A DNA stretch of 43,399 bases. It comes from Spirosoma sp. (lineage in GTDB: Bacteria; Bacteroidota; Bacteroidia; Cytophagales; Spirosomataceae). Shown in pieces: positions 8,819-18,205 of this stretch (positions are counted from its first letter, which is position 1; each line of letters starts with the position of its first letter). The stretch spans positions 1 to 43,399 of the forward strand of contig JACMPG010000317.1 in NCBI GenBank assembly GCA_014377625.1, written 5' to 3'. The position numbers and the translations under genes are program-made. The notes beneath the pieces were generated by a model. That model was not told where the DNA came from. It ran no database searches and worked only from the letters and a program-made list of their open reading frames with translations.

Positions 8819-11329
8819 CTAATTCTGTCCTCCCGCCCGGCTCTGTTCGACACTGGTGGCGGACTGACGCTGGCGGGCGGCTTTCACGTCCTGATTGCCG
8901 AAGCGGTACGTGAACGTGGCCCGAATCTGGCGGCTCTCCCAACGCGAGGCTACCGAGAAGTTGATGTCCTGTACCACTGCCGTACCCCGGAATCGGTTGA
9001 GCCAGAACGGGTCGTTGATGTTGAGCTTGATGTTTCCCTTGCCGTTCATGACCTTCTTCTGGATACCGATGGTAAACCCGCCCTGGGGCCTCGACCGATA
9101 GAATCCGTACTGCGATGCCGAATTATACCAGCCCGCCAACTCTGCCGAAAGCGTTTTGCTCAGCGTGAAATTATTGGACGAGTACAGGTTATAAGCCACC
9201 AGTTTCACCCCATACGGCTGGCCGGAATAGACTGTCTGATAGTCCTGGTAGTAGCCACTAATGTTATTCTGTATTTTCCACCATTTGGCTACCTCCACCG
9301 GAAAACTCACGTTCAGGCTCAGGTTATCCAGATGGCCCAGGTTTTCAGGCGTTACGAACGTGATATTCTTTTCGGGTATCTGCCGGGGGGTTTCACGGTT
9401 GATAAAATCGGTGGTGCGGCTAAAGCCCAGCGTTGTGGTTACAGCGTCTTTGTACACGTGCGTCAGCTCAACCGAGTTAGTGTATTGCGGACGCAGAAAG
9501 GGGTTACCCTGCTGATAGGTGTACGGATCGAGGTAAAACACGAAGGGGTTCAGATTCTGGTAGTCGGGTCGGTCAATCCGGCGGCTGTATGACAGGTTTA
9601 GTACGTTAGTCGAGTCAAGTTGGCGCGACAGAAACACCGTTGGGAATAAATTCAGGTAGTTGCGGTCTACGCGCTGATTGAGGGTAACCGAGTTACCTAC
9701 TGAGTGCGTATGTTCGGCCCGCAGTCCGGTCTGGAATTTGAGTTTGCCAATCTTACCGGCGTAATTAACGTAGGCCGCGTTAATATTCTCGTCGTACAGA
9801 AAATGGTTGGAGCGGCTGGCGTCGAATAAAAACACCTTCGTTTCCTGTTGCAGCGTATCAAAAATCGTGTTGTTGTCGGCCTTCACCAGGCTGCTTTTCA
9901 GGCCCGTTTCAAACTTCGCGCCGTTTTTGAGCGGATGCACATAATCCGTTTTGAACGCCATGATACTGATAGTCGAGGGCATCCGGTTCCGCAAATCCTG
10001 ATTGGATCGGATTGACTCACCATTATCGTTGCGGTACGTGGTGCTGAGGTTAGAGAGGTTAGTACTGTTGTAGTGTACGTAGTCAACGTCGGCAGTCCAC
10101 TCCCGGCCTTTGCCATCAAAATCGTACTTGTAATTCAGGTTGCCGGTATAGTTGGTGAGCGGCTCTTTCGAGTAAGACTGCGTAATGGCCCGGCTCGTCA
10201 ATCCGTAGTTATCGTTGAAGATGAGCGTATTATTCTGCCCATCGGATTGCCAGTTGTTCACGAATCCGTTGACCATCACCCCTACCGTACTTTTCTGGCT
10301 GACGTAATAATCCAGCCCGGCCTTGTATGAATGACCCACAAACTGACTGGGCCGGTACGACTGTTGCTGGAAATAGGTCGTTTGCCCATTGAAGGGAATC
10401 GTCCGGTCAATGTCGGTAGCGTTGCCGCTCTGCCGGTTCACGTAGCTGTAATTGCCGAAGACGTTGATTTTGCTGTCGCGGTGGTTCAGGCTGAGCGAGC
10501 TGTTGAACTTGGGCAAGTCATCTCGCTGTCCGGTCAGGGTTGGAAACCAGCCGTAGCCCCCGCCGAGAATGAACGTACCGTTGGTGCCGAAGTTTTTGTT
10601 TTTCTTCATGCGGATGTTGATAATTCCCGAATTACCAGCCGCATCGTATTTGGAGCCGGGATTGGTAATAATCTCAATCGTGGCAATGTTATCAGAAGGC
10701 GTATTTTTTAGCAGATTCGACACTTCCTGCTGCGAGAGGTAGGTCTGCTTACCGTCGATATAGACGATCACACCCGATTTTCCTTTGAGTTTAATCTGGT
10801 CGTTCTGCCGGTCGATGGTCACGCCGGGTGCTTTTTCCAGCACTTCGAGGGCCGTATTGCCACTGGCCACAATGCTGTTCTCGACGTTGACAATGGTCCG
10901 GTCAACCTGCTGTTCGATGAACGGCTTTTTGGCAACCACCTGCACTTCAGCCAGATTTTTTGATTCTTCGGTCATCATCAACGTGGGCATTTCAATGGCC
11001 GGACGCGCTTCATCGACCACGAACGGTACGCTATACGTTTTTCGAAAACCGACCTGCTGGGCCAGAATCAGGTACCGCCCGGCTCCTACATTTTCGAAGG
11101 CGTATTTTCCATCGATATCACTGATGGCTCCTTTCACCATGGTTGAGTCAGCCGCTTTAAGCAGCATCATGGTCGTAAACTCCATAGGCTTACCAGCTGA
11201 AGCGTTCACCTGTCCACTTACCGTACCGCGTGGCAGGGGCTGAGCGAAGACCACTGTCATAGACAATAACAAACTGAATAACAGAAGAATAGGCTTTAAT
11301 GAAAGGGGCATTTTTAAGGAGGGCTGCAT
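8819..11329 (-). CDS. TonB-dependent-receptor-like outer-membrane beta-barrel protein (OMP_b-brl_3 type)
   Basis: CarboxypepD_reg-like N-terminus (RGTVSGQVNASAGKPMEFTTMML), plug-like region VENSIVASGNTALEVLEKAPGVTID...GVIVYIDGKQTYLS...IEIITNPGSKYDAAGNSGIINIRMKK and a barrel. Start moved from 11356 to 11329 because a TATCTTTG -7 box at 11361-11354 overlaps the upstream ATG. Confidence 0.85.
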   Translation of the reverse strand: MQPSLKMPLSLKPILLLFSLLLSMTVVFAQPLPRGTVSGQVNASAGKPMEFTTMMLLKAADSTMVKGAISDIDGKYAFENVGAGRYLILAQQVGFRKTYSVPFVVDEARPAIEMPTLMMTEESKNLAEVQVVAKKPFIEQQVDRTIVNVENSIVASGNTALEVLEKAPGVTIDRQNDQIKLKGKSGVIVYIDGKQTYLSQQEVSNLLKNTPSDNIATIEIITNPGSKYDAAGNSGIINIRMKKNKNFGTNGTFILGGGYGWFPTLTGQRDDLPKFNSSLSLNHRDSKINVFGNYSYVNRQSGNATDIDRTIPFNGQTTYFQQQSYRPSQFVGHSYKAGLDYYVSQKSTVGVMVNGFVNNWQSDGQNNTLIFNDNYGLTSRAITQSYSKEPLTNYTGNLNYKYDFDGKGREWTADVDYVHYNSTNLSNLSTTYRNDNGESIRSNQDLRNRMPSTISIMAFKTDYVHPLKNGAKFETGLKSSLVKADNNTIFDTLQQETKVFLFDASRSNHFLYDENINAAYVNYAGKIGKLKFQTGLRAEHTHSVGNSVTLNQRVDRNYLNLFPTVFLSRQLDSTNVLNLSYSRRIDRPDYQNLNPFVFYLDPYTYQQGNPFLRPQYTNSVELTHVYKDAVTTTLGFSRTTDFINRETPRQIPEKNITFVTPENLGHLDNLSLNVSFPVEVAKWWKIQNNISGYYQDYQTVYSGQPYGVKLVAYNLYSSNNFTLSKTLSAELAGWYNSASQYGFYRSRPQGGFTIGIQKKVMNGKGNIKLNINDPFWLNRFRGTAVVQDINFSVASRWESRQIRATFTYRFGNQDVKAARQRQSATSVEQSRAGGQN

Positions 11330-11353
11330 AGCATTTTCATCTTTAGTACAGGG

Positions 11354-11361
11354 CAAAGATA
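11354..11361 (-). promoter_or_regulatory. putative Bacteroidota -7 box (TATCTTTG)
   Basis: Minus-strand TATCTTTG matches TAnnTTTG just upstream of the ATG at 11329. No good -33 element seen. Confidence 0.35.
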
Positions 11362-11520
11362 GGTAGTGTGTTTTACACAGTACCTTATCTTACACGAGTG
11401 GTTTGATTGAGCGGATGAGCGGAACCAGCGTTACACTGACTGACTAATTAATTGAATTTGCGGGAGCGTTCCAGCAGAAAGAGAGGGATAAGGGATGGAA
11501 CGTTGCATTGTCTGAATCGT

Positions 11521-11618
11521 CTGAACCAAGATTTTTGCGGGATTTCAACGATTTACAGGAATTGCTGACGCCGAACGGTCCTGTCAATCGTTGAAATCCT
11601 GCAAAAATTCTGGTTCAG
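11521..11618. repeat. long imperfect inverted repeat (40-bp arms, about 4 mismatches)
   Basis: ctgaaccaagatttttgcgggatttcaacgatttacagga (11521-11560) pairs with tcctgtcaatcgttgaaatcctgcaaaaattctggttcag (11579-11618); 18-nt loop. Confidence 0.9.
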
Positions 11619-11624
11619 AATAAT

Positions 11625-12395
11625 TCAGAGCTTCACGCCCACTGCCCAGACGCTGCTGTCGGGCGTTTGACCAGCGCGGAAGGGACTGTTGGGTTCGTAG
11701 CGAACAAACAGTTTGGAGCAGCCCCGGAAACCCAGTTCGGTGGTCAGGCCCCAGCGCACGGGGTTGAGTTCAAACGCACCGTGGGTTCTGATAGTACGTC
11801 CGTTGTCCGGCTTTTGCGCCGTGTAGCTATCCAGACGGATTCCGGCGTAGGCACCGACACTAATAGAAAAGCCCGATTTGAGGGCTACGTTCACCATCAG
11901 CGGCAGGTTGAGCTGGGTCGTTACAAACTTCGATTTACGCAGGGGAATACTGGCGGTTTCGGCGGTAACCTGCCCGTTTCGGTCGGTTAGCACGGTGTTA
12001 TTCTCAAACATGAAGTTGTTCCAGGCCACTTCAGGACCGGTAACGAACCGAATTTTAGTCGTGCCGCTCGTGGCTACCGGAATACGTTTCTGCCAGGAGA
12101 GCGCTACAAACCGCGAACCGATAGGGCGCAGATCATACGCCGACGGCAGCGAATTACCGAAACCGTTCAGGCCCAGATAAACACTAAAATCAGTAGTTAC
12201 GCGATCTACTTTTTTAGTGAACTTCTCCGCGCGGGTTGCCGTACTGGCAGAATCTCCGGTGGTGATGGTAACAGTCGTTTGTCCAAACGAGGTGGCTGAC
12301 GTAGCGGCAATAAAGGCTGTAGTGAAAGCTGCGGTAAACGCAGTGGCGAGGCAATTCTGGATGGTTTTCATGGCGGTAGTCCGTTTTTTTGTCAA
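11625..12395 (-). CDS. outer-membrane beta-barrel-like exported protein, unknown function
   Basis: Signal peptide (FTTAFIAATSATSFGQ), alternating barrel-like strands and a C-terminal VWAVGVKL. Confidence 0.6.
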   Translation of the reverse strand: MTKKRTTAMKTIQNCLATAFTAAFTTAFIAATSATSFGQTTVTITTGDSASTATRAEKFTKKVDRVTTDFSVYLGLNGFGNSLPSAYDLRPIGSRFVALSWQKRIPVATSGTTKIRFVTGPEVAWNNFMFENNTVLTDRNGQVTAETASIPLRKSKFVTTQLNLPLMVNVALKSGFSISVGAYAGIRLDSYTAQKPDNGRTIRTHGAFELNPVRWGLTTELGFRGCSKLFVRYEPNSPFRAGQTPDSSVWAVGVKL

Positions 12396-12506
12396 GGTTG
12401 AAGTTGAACGGTACCGATCAGCGCTAATCGTTATTCCGTAGTTGACAGGAAGATGTCAGACTACCGGGGTTGGGTTGCACGGAGACTAAAAAAAATTCTG
12501 TCGCCT

Positions 12507-12541
12507 AAAAAAAGCGTCGGTTCGTGAACCGACGCTTTTCA
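12507..12541. terminator. bidirectional Rho-independent terminator
   Basis: aaaagcgtcggttc-gt-gaaccgacgctttt with A/T runs on both sides. Confidence 0.8.
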
Positions 12542-12569
12542 TTTTCCTGCCCCTTTTCTTCTAGGTATC

Positions 12570-13424
12570 TCACTGATAAACACGCACATAGTCAACCTCC
12601 ATGCGTTGTGGCCAGATACTCTCGTCAATACCCTTCAAACCGCCCCAGTTACCGCCCACGGCCAGGTTCAGGATTAGAAAAAACGGCTGATCGAACGGCC
12701 ATTTATCTTCGGTACCACCCAAAATCGACCGCTCTACAGTATAGTATCGGTTGTCGTCCACAAAGAAACTGATCTGCTTATCATTCCATTCGATGGCGTA
12801 GAGATGGAATTTGTTTTCTACGTCGGCTACGGTAGTTTTTCCTTCTTTCTGGGTGCCTTTCACGTGGTTATAGGCTTCAGTATGTGCGGTTCCGTGCACC
12901 ACGCCCTGATCATAGCCAACGTGTTCCATAATGTCGAGTTCACCGCAACGGGGCCAGCCAGCGGTACCAATATTATCGCCCAGCATCCAGATAGCGGGCC
13001 AGGTACCGCGTCCTTTCGGTAGTTTGGCAAAGGCTTCGATGCGGCCATATTTCCAGCTTTGCTTACCCGCCGTCAGCAGCCGGGCCGAGCTGTACCGGTT
13101 GTTCTGGACGTCTTCTTTTCGGGCTTCGATAATGAGTTTACCGTCTTCCACGCGGGCATTTTCGGCGCGTTTATCGGTATAAAACTGAAGTTCGTTATTA
13201 CCCCAGCCACTGCCACCCACATCGTATTTCCATTTGGCGGGATCAGGCAAACCTGCCTTGTCAAATTCGTCAGACCAGACTAATTTAGGAACCGCCGGTG
13301 CCGTAGTAGCACTGGTAGGTGGAGTTACCGAAACCGGTGACGGAGTAGGCGCCACTGGATTATTGCCCTTGCAGGCGAGCAGCAGGGTGAGAAAAAAGAC
13401 GGTCATTGGCGATTGAAGCTTCAT
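12570..13424 (-). CDS. GH16-family endo-beta-glucanase (laminarinase/lichenase-like) lipoprotein
   Basis: GH16 catalytic motif GELDIMEHVG, WSDEFDKAGLPDPAKWKYDVGG, GTWPAIWMLGDN and C-terminal MEVDYVRVYQ. Lipobox-like LTLLLACKG. Confidence 0.92.
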   Translation of the reverse strand: MKLQSPMTVFFLTLLLACKGNNPVAPTPSPVSVTPPTSATTAPAVPKLVWSDEFDKAGLPDPAKWKYDVGGSGWGNNELQFYTDKRAENARVEDGKLIIEARKEDVQNNRYSSARLLTAGKQSWKYGRIEAFAKLPKGRGTWPAIWMLGDNIGTAGWPRCGELDIMEHVGYDQGVVHGTAHTEAYNHVKGTQKEGKTTVADVENKFHLYAIEWNDKQISFFVDDNRYYTVERSILGGTEDKWPFDQPFFLILNLAVGGNWGGLKGIDESIWPQRMEVDYVRVYQ

Positions 13425-13534
13425 AGTTGTTCAAACACAGACAAAAAGAGAATTGTACAAAGAAAACAGAAAAAAAGACCCGGTGTACTCTCATGCCGGT
13501 GAAATTGCGGTTTCCTGTGTGTCAAGAATTTCTG

Positions 13535-14410
13535 CTACCTACCAAACGCCCAGGTCAGGAAATCCGGCATAATGCGGCTCCAGGTTTCCTGATTGTGCTG
13601 CCCACCGGGTATCTCAACATACCGGATATCTCGTTGGTGGTTGTAGCCTTTTTTCACGAGTTCGTCAATCAGGTCGGTGGTATCCTCAATAGAGTCAATG
13701 ATGCCGTTGTTGTTGCGGTCGCTGGTTTCGTCGTCGGTGCCGGTTTCAAACCAGAATTTCAGTGTTGGGCTGTACGTTCCTTTTCGGACCAGATCGTGCA
13801 TGATACGATCGGTTTCGTCCCGATAGCCATCGGCGGTGCTTTTACTGCGCCACCAGAACGACCCCGAAAAAACCCCCGCCCGCGCAAACCGCTCCGGGTG
13901 ATGAAATACCAGATCAAACGCCGATAAACCACCGAGCGAAAAACCCGCAAAGGCCGTCTGCGCCGGGTCATTACTAACACGGTAGTGCTTCTGAACGTAG
14001 GGCATCAGTTCGGTCAGTATGAAATCAGCGTAGCGTCCGGCTTTGCTGCCCCGTTTCATGTAATCGGCCTGAGCCGCCGTACCATACTCCTGAATCCGGT
14101 CGCCGGCGTGAATGGCCACCAGGATAAATGGCCGGATGGCCTGCTGGTGGTATAATGAATCGAGAACCTGTTGCAGGTGTAGGGCGGGCAAATCCTGTCC
14201 GTCATTCAGATACAGGGTAGCGTATGATGTATTGGTCGATTGATAACCGGGAGGCAGCACAACAGTCAGGCGAACGCTGCGGTTGAGCGGCACAGAAACC
14301 AGCGAATCATCGGACTGAACAGTTACGCCGGTCTGGGCATCGACGCGGGCCGGTACAAATTGGGTCATAATGAGGAAAACAGGCAATAGAAAACGGATCA
14401 CAGGATGCAA
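13535..14410 (-). CDS. Fes-like putative esterase (alpha/beta hydrolase fold, esterase D family)
   Basis: Signal peptide, TLYLNDGQDLPALHLQQVLD, nucleophile elbow TAFAGFSLGGLSAFDLVFHHPERFARAGVFSGSFWW and GGQHNQETW. Confidence 0.85.
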   Translation of the reverse strand: MHPVIRFLLPVFLIMTQFVPARVDAQTGVTVQSDDSLVSVPLNRSVRLTVVLPPGYQSTNTSYATLYLNDGQDLPALHLQQVLDSLYHQQAIRPFILVAIHAGDRIQEYGTAAQADYMKRGSKAGRYADFILTELMPYVQKHYRVSNDPAQTAFAGFSLGGLSAFDLVFHHPERFARAGVFSGSFWWRSKSTADGYRDETDRIMHDLVRKGTYSPTLKFWFETGTDDETSDRNNNGIIDSIEDTTDLIDELVKKGYNHQRDIRYVEIPGGQHNQETWSRIMPDFLTWAFGR

Positions 14411-14560
14411 AATAGAGAATTATTTTGGCACCGGCCTATCCGTCACCTGGCTTGCCACAGGGTTAATACCCGGCTGGGCGTCACGCGGCTCAAAAACTAC
14501 CGTCTGTATAGACACAAATACGGGTCGATACGGTACATTCACGGGCAACCCCACGGCCAC

Positions 14561-15937
14561 ATGCAATTCGCCTTCGTCAATTATAGTGATCTACGCCTGT
14601 TTCTGGATGGGATGCTGGCTATGATGGCCCTGTATTCGATATTGTGTTTTGTACAGCAACGCAAAACAATTTACTGGCAATACGCCCTGTACATCAGTTG
14701 CATGACGCTGACGTTCCGGCTCGATGATACCGACTATACGCAGGCAGGCTACGTACCAGGGGCCAATATTCTGGTAGTTGTTATCGAGTCAACCGCCTTT
14801 CTGCTGTACATCCGGTTTGCGATTTTACTGATGAATATTCGCCAGAATGACCCGTTCAGCTATCGGCTGCTGCGGTTCATATTCTGGTTTCTGGTAGCCG
14901 AAACTGCACTGGAAACGCTGCTCTGGGCTACAGATGTGCCGGTAGAAACCCGCACCCTTGTGTATAGTGTAGGGCGTTTTTTGATGGCAGGCGGGGCATT
15001 GGTGGTTGTGCCACGCATTCTGAAACTGCGGCAGCAGGTAGTCAAATACTTCATTGTTGGTTCGTCATGTTTCATTTTTGGATGCGTACTGGCTCTGATG
15101 CTCAACTACATACCAAATCTTTTTTTGAAGGACCCGGCTAATCCGCTCACGTTTCCCGTAACATACATACAGCTTGGCGTAACAGTTGAGGTGCTGTGCT
15201 TTACCCTCGGCATTGCCCTGCTGAACCAGCAAACCGAGCGCGACCGGCTCAATTTCCAAACCGAACTGATTAAGCAGTTTCGCGAAAACGAACGCAAACA
15301 AACGCAACTCCAGCGCATCCGCGACGACATTGCCCGCGACCTCCACGACGATCTCGGTGCTGATCTCGGCGGTATCAGCCTGCTCAGCGATGCAGCCACC
15401 CGCCAGCTTGCCGGCCAACCCGATCAGGCCCGGCTTACGCTCCGGCTCATCGGCGAGACCGCCCGCACCGTAAGCCGGACCATGCGCGAAATTGTCAGTA
15501 GCTTACGCGCAGCTGCACCCGAAGCGGCTGATTTTGGTCTGCGGCTGCGCGAAACCGCCTACACACTGTTTGAACACGCCCCCGCCGAACTGCATTTCGA
15601 TCTGCCCGACCAGCCCCCTACCCGGCTGATGACCAGCCGCCAGCAGCGGGAACTGTTTCTGATGTACAAAGAGATACTTCACAACACGCTGCGTCATGCC
15701 GATGCCCGCCATGTTTGGGTACACTGGTACCACCAGAGTCAGACTACCTGCCTGAGTGTACGTGACGACGGGCGGGGCTTCCGGCCTGAGACAATCGGGC
15801 CGGGTGGCAACGGTCTGGCCAGTCTGCACCAGCGGGCCAGCGACCTCCAGGCCACCCTCCAGATCGATACCGCACCGGGACAGGGAACCACCCTGACCGT
15901 TTGCGTACCACTCCTGACTGCTGTTCAGCCAGCCTGA
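14561..15937 (+). CDS. membrane sensor histidine kinase (HisKA_3 / NarL-LiaS type)
   Basis: Several hydrophobic helices, IRDDIARDLHDDLGADLGGISLLSD (HisKA_3 H-box) and HATPase region ADARHVWVHW...VRDDGRGF...GNGLASLHQRASDL. ORF opens at 14405; the Met at 14561 is a likelier start. Confidence 0.85.
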   Translation: MQFAFVNYSDLRLFLDGMLAMMALYSILCFVQQRKTIYWQYALYISCMTLTFRLDDTDYTQAGYVPGANILVVVIESTAFLLYIRFAILLMNIRQNDPFSYRLLRFIFWFLVAETALETLLWATDVPVETRTLVYSVGRFLMAGGALVVVPRILKLRQQVVKYFIVGSSCFIFGCVLALMLNYIPNLFLKDPANPLTFPVTYIQLGVTVEVLCFTLGIALLNQQTERDRLNFQTELIKQFRENERKQTQLQRIRDDIARDLHDDLGADLGGISLLSDAATRQLAGQPDQARLTLRLIGETARTVSRTMREIVSSLRAAAPEAADFGLRLRETAYTLFEHAPAELHFDLPDQPPTRLMTSRQQRELFLMYKEILHNTLRHADARHVWVHWYHQSQTTCLSVRDDGRGFRPETIGPGGNGLASLHQRASDLQATLQIDTAPGQGTTLTVCVPLLTAVQPA

Positions 15938-16017
15938 GATTTTGCTCCTGATCGGGCAGCGTTGTTGCGGTTCCTGACTATTTGGGCTAATTTAGCCCCG
16001 TTTATAACTACCTAAAA

Positions 16018-16130
16018 AAGTTGTTACGCAGAGATTCACGGAGAGAAAAGAGATTCGCAGAGAAGTTAAGACTCAGAAAAAAAACCTCTGCGAATCTCTT
16101 TTCTCTCCGTGAATCTCTGCGTAACAACTT
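16018..16130. repeat. perfect 45-bp inverted repeat with 23-nt loop
   Basis: aagttgttacgcagagattcacggagagaaaagagattcgcagag (16018-16062) and its exact reverse complement (16086-16130). Confidence 0.95.
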
Positions 16131-16141
16131 CAAAAACTACC

Positions 16142-16846
16142 GTGCAGGAAACGTATAGAAAATGGTATTCACACCACCTCGGCAGAGACATGGAGATGCT
16201 GGTGTATGGCAACTGGGGCTACCCCGTGCTGATGTTTCCCACCTCGATGGGTCATTATTACGAATATAAAGATTTTGGACTGACCGATTCGGTAAAGTGG
16301 TTTGTCGAGACGGGAAAAATCAAACTGTATTGCATTGACAGCATCGACAAGGACAGTTTTTATGGACGGCACCTGCACCCCGGCACCAAAATCTGGAACC
16401 AGGTTTTGTACGACAAATTTCTGCACGAAGAACTGGTACCTGGTATTCAGCGCGAATGCAACGAGCAGAAAATTGGTGTGGCGGGTGTGAGTTTCGGCGG
16501 CTACCACGCGCTTAACTTCGCCTTCAAACACCCCGAACAGGTGGGCAATATGATCTCGCTCAGCGGGGCATTCGATATCAAATCGTTCATGCGGGGGTAC
16601 TACGATCAGAACGTGTATTTCAACAACCCACCCGATTTCCTGCCCAACGACCCCAACCCCGAACTACACCACATCAACATCATACTGGGCACGACCGAAT
16701 ACGATATCTGCAAAGACGATAACTACAAGATGTCGGGTATTCTGAACAGCAAGGGCATCCGGCACACGCTCGACGTATCGCCCTGGGGCGACCATGACTG
16801 GCCCGTCTGGAAAGAGCAGTTGCCGAAGTATTTTAGCTGGCTTTGA
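16142..16846 (+). CDS. putative esterase family protein (esterase D / alpha-beta hydrolase)
   Basis: VQETYRKWYSHHLGRDMEMLVYGNWGYPVLMFPTSMGHYYE, nucleophile elbow IGVAGVSFGGYHALNFAFKHPE and C-terminal WGDHDWPVW. Proposed GTG start at 16142, since the track start at 16109 lies in the inverted repeat. Confidence 0.8.
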   Translation: MQETYRKWYSHHLGRDMEMLVYGNWGYPVLMFPTSMGHYYEYKDFGLTDSVKWFVETGKIKLYCIDSIDKDSFYGRHLHPGTKIWNQVLYDKFLHEELVPGIQRECNEQKIGVAGVSFGGYHALNFAFKHPEQVGNMISLSGAFDIKSFMRGYYDQNVYFNNPPDFLPNDPNPELHHINIILGTTEYDICKDDNYKMSGILNSKGIRHTLDVSPWGDHDWPVWKEQLPKYFSWL

Positions 16847-16966
16847 GTGCCGTTTTAGAACATCATCTTAAAACGGTGTTATGAAGTAAAGCGACTACGC
16901 AGACGCTCTTATTCATCCCGTCAATAACAACGTAACCAATCCAACGGCGTTACAGCCGCTACTCCA

Positions 16967-18088
16967 ATGAAAAAAATAGGCATTCTTTTTGGGCAGGAAA
17001 ATACCTTCCCGCAGGCATTCGTTGACCGGGTCAATGAAAAACAAAGCGAATTTCCCGCCGAATTCGTCAGCATCGACCGTGTTGAGCAGGGCGTCGCCAC
17101 CGACTATGCCGTGATCATCGACCGTATTTCGCAGGACGTACCGTTTTACAAAGCGTTCCTCAAAAATGCGGCCCTCACCGGCACCGCCGTGGTAAACAAT
17201 CCGTTCTGGTGGGCTGCTGATGAGAAGTTTTTCAACAATGCGCTGGCCGTCAAACTCGGCGTTCCAGTACCAAAAACCATTCTGCTACCGTCCAAACACC
17301 GCCCCGACGATACGAATCACAACTCGTTTCGGAACCTCAAACCTATGGACTGGGATGCCATTTTTAACGACATTGGTTTCCCGGCCTTCATGAAACCGCA
17401 CTCCGGTGGTGGCTGGAAAAGCGTTTACAAAGTTGACAACCCCGAGCAGATGTTCCGGGCATACGAAGACACGGGACAGCTGGTGATGCTCTATCAGGAA
17501 GCCATCGACTTCACCGACTATTTCCGGTGCTACTGCATTGGTGGCAAAGACATCAGAATCATGCCCTACGAACCGAGGAACCCGTTTCACCTGCGCTACG
17601 CTGCCGAAATGCAAACCACCGGCGATGCGGGCAAGAAACTGCTGGCCACCATGACCGATTACATCCTGAAACTGAATCACGGTCTGGGCTACGATTTCAA
17701 CACGGTCGAGTTTGCCGTGCGTGACGGTATCCCCATCGCCATCGACTTCTGCAACCCCGCTCCCGACGCCGACATTAACTCGGTGGGTCAGGCTAACTTT
17801 GACTGGGTCGTAGAGGCAGCCGCTAATATGGCTATCGAGCGGGCCAAACGGGTGCAGACCGGCAAAGACAACCTAACCTGGGGCACGTTTGTACGCAGTT
17901 CGGCAAACGGTACTGACCTTACGGCTTCGGCTAAAACCGAAAAAACCGCCAAAGCCAAATCTGTAGAACTGGCCGAACCGGCGGAGTTGGAAAAGCAGGC
18001 GGAAGCCGCTGCTGAGCAGAAACTATCAAAAGCGGCCAAGGAACCGAAAGCCACGGGCGAGGCAAAGCCGAAGAAAACAAAGAAATAA
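16967..18088 (+). CDS. ATP-grasp (RimK-like) domain protein with Lys/Ala/Glu-rich C-terminal tail
   Basis: ATP-grasp-like FPAFMKPHSGGGWKSVYKV and GLGYDFNTVEFAVRDGIPIAIDFCNPAPDADI. Low-complexity tail KTEKTAKAKSVELAEPAELEKQAEAAAEQKLSKAAKEPKATGEAKPKKTKK. Confidence 0.8.
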   Translation: MKKIGILFGQENTFPQAFVDRVNEKQSEFPAEFVSIDRVEQGVATDYAVIIDRISQDVPFYKAFLKNAALTGTAVVNNPFWWAADEKFFNNALAVKLGVPVPKTILLPSKHRPDDTNHNSFRNLKPMDWDAIFNDIGFPAFMKPHSGGGWKSVYKVDNPEQMFRAYEDTGQLVMLYQEAIDFTDYFRCYCIGGKDIRIMPYEPRNPFHLRYAAEMQTTGDAGKKLLATMTDYILKLNHGLGYDFNTVEFAVRDGIPIAIDFCNPAPDADINSVGQANFDWVVEAAANMAIERAKRVQTGKDNLTWGTFVRSSANGTDLTASAKTEKTAKAKSVELAEPAELEKQAEAAAEQKLSKAAKEPKATGEAKPKKTKK

Positions 18089-18106
18089 CCGTGGCCTGAA
18101 CGTATA

Positions 18107-18143
18107 AAAAATGGCTCCGTAGCAGGTACGGAGCCATTTTTTG
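18107..18143 (+). terminator. Rho-independent terminator after the ATP-grasp gene
   Basis: aaaaatggctccgta-gcagg-tacggagccattttttg. Confidence 0.85.
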
Positions 18144-18205
18144 TCTTTATCTATCGACTTTCCAACCCCAGATCTGCATCAGTGGCCAGGACTGCGCAAC
18201 ATCAG

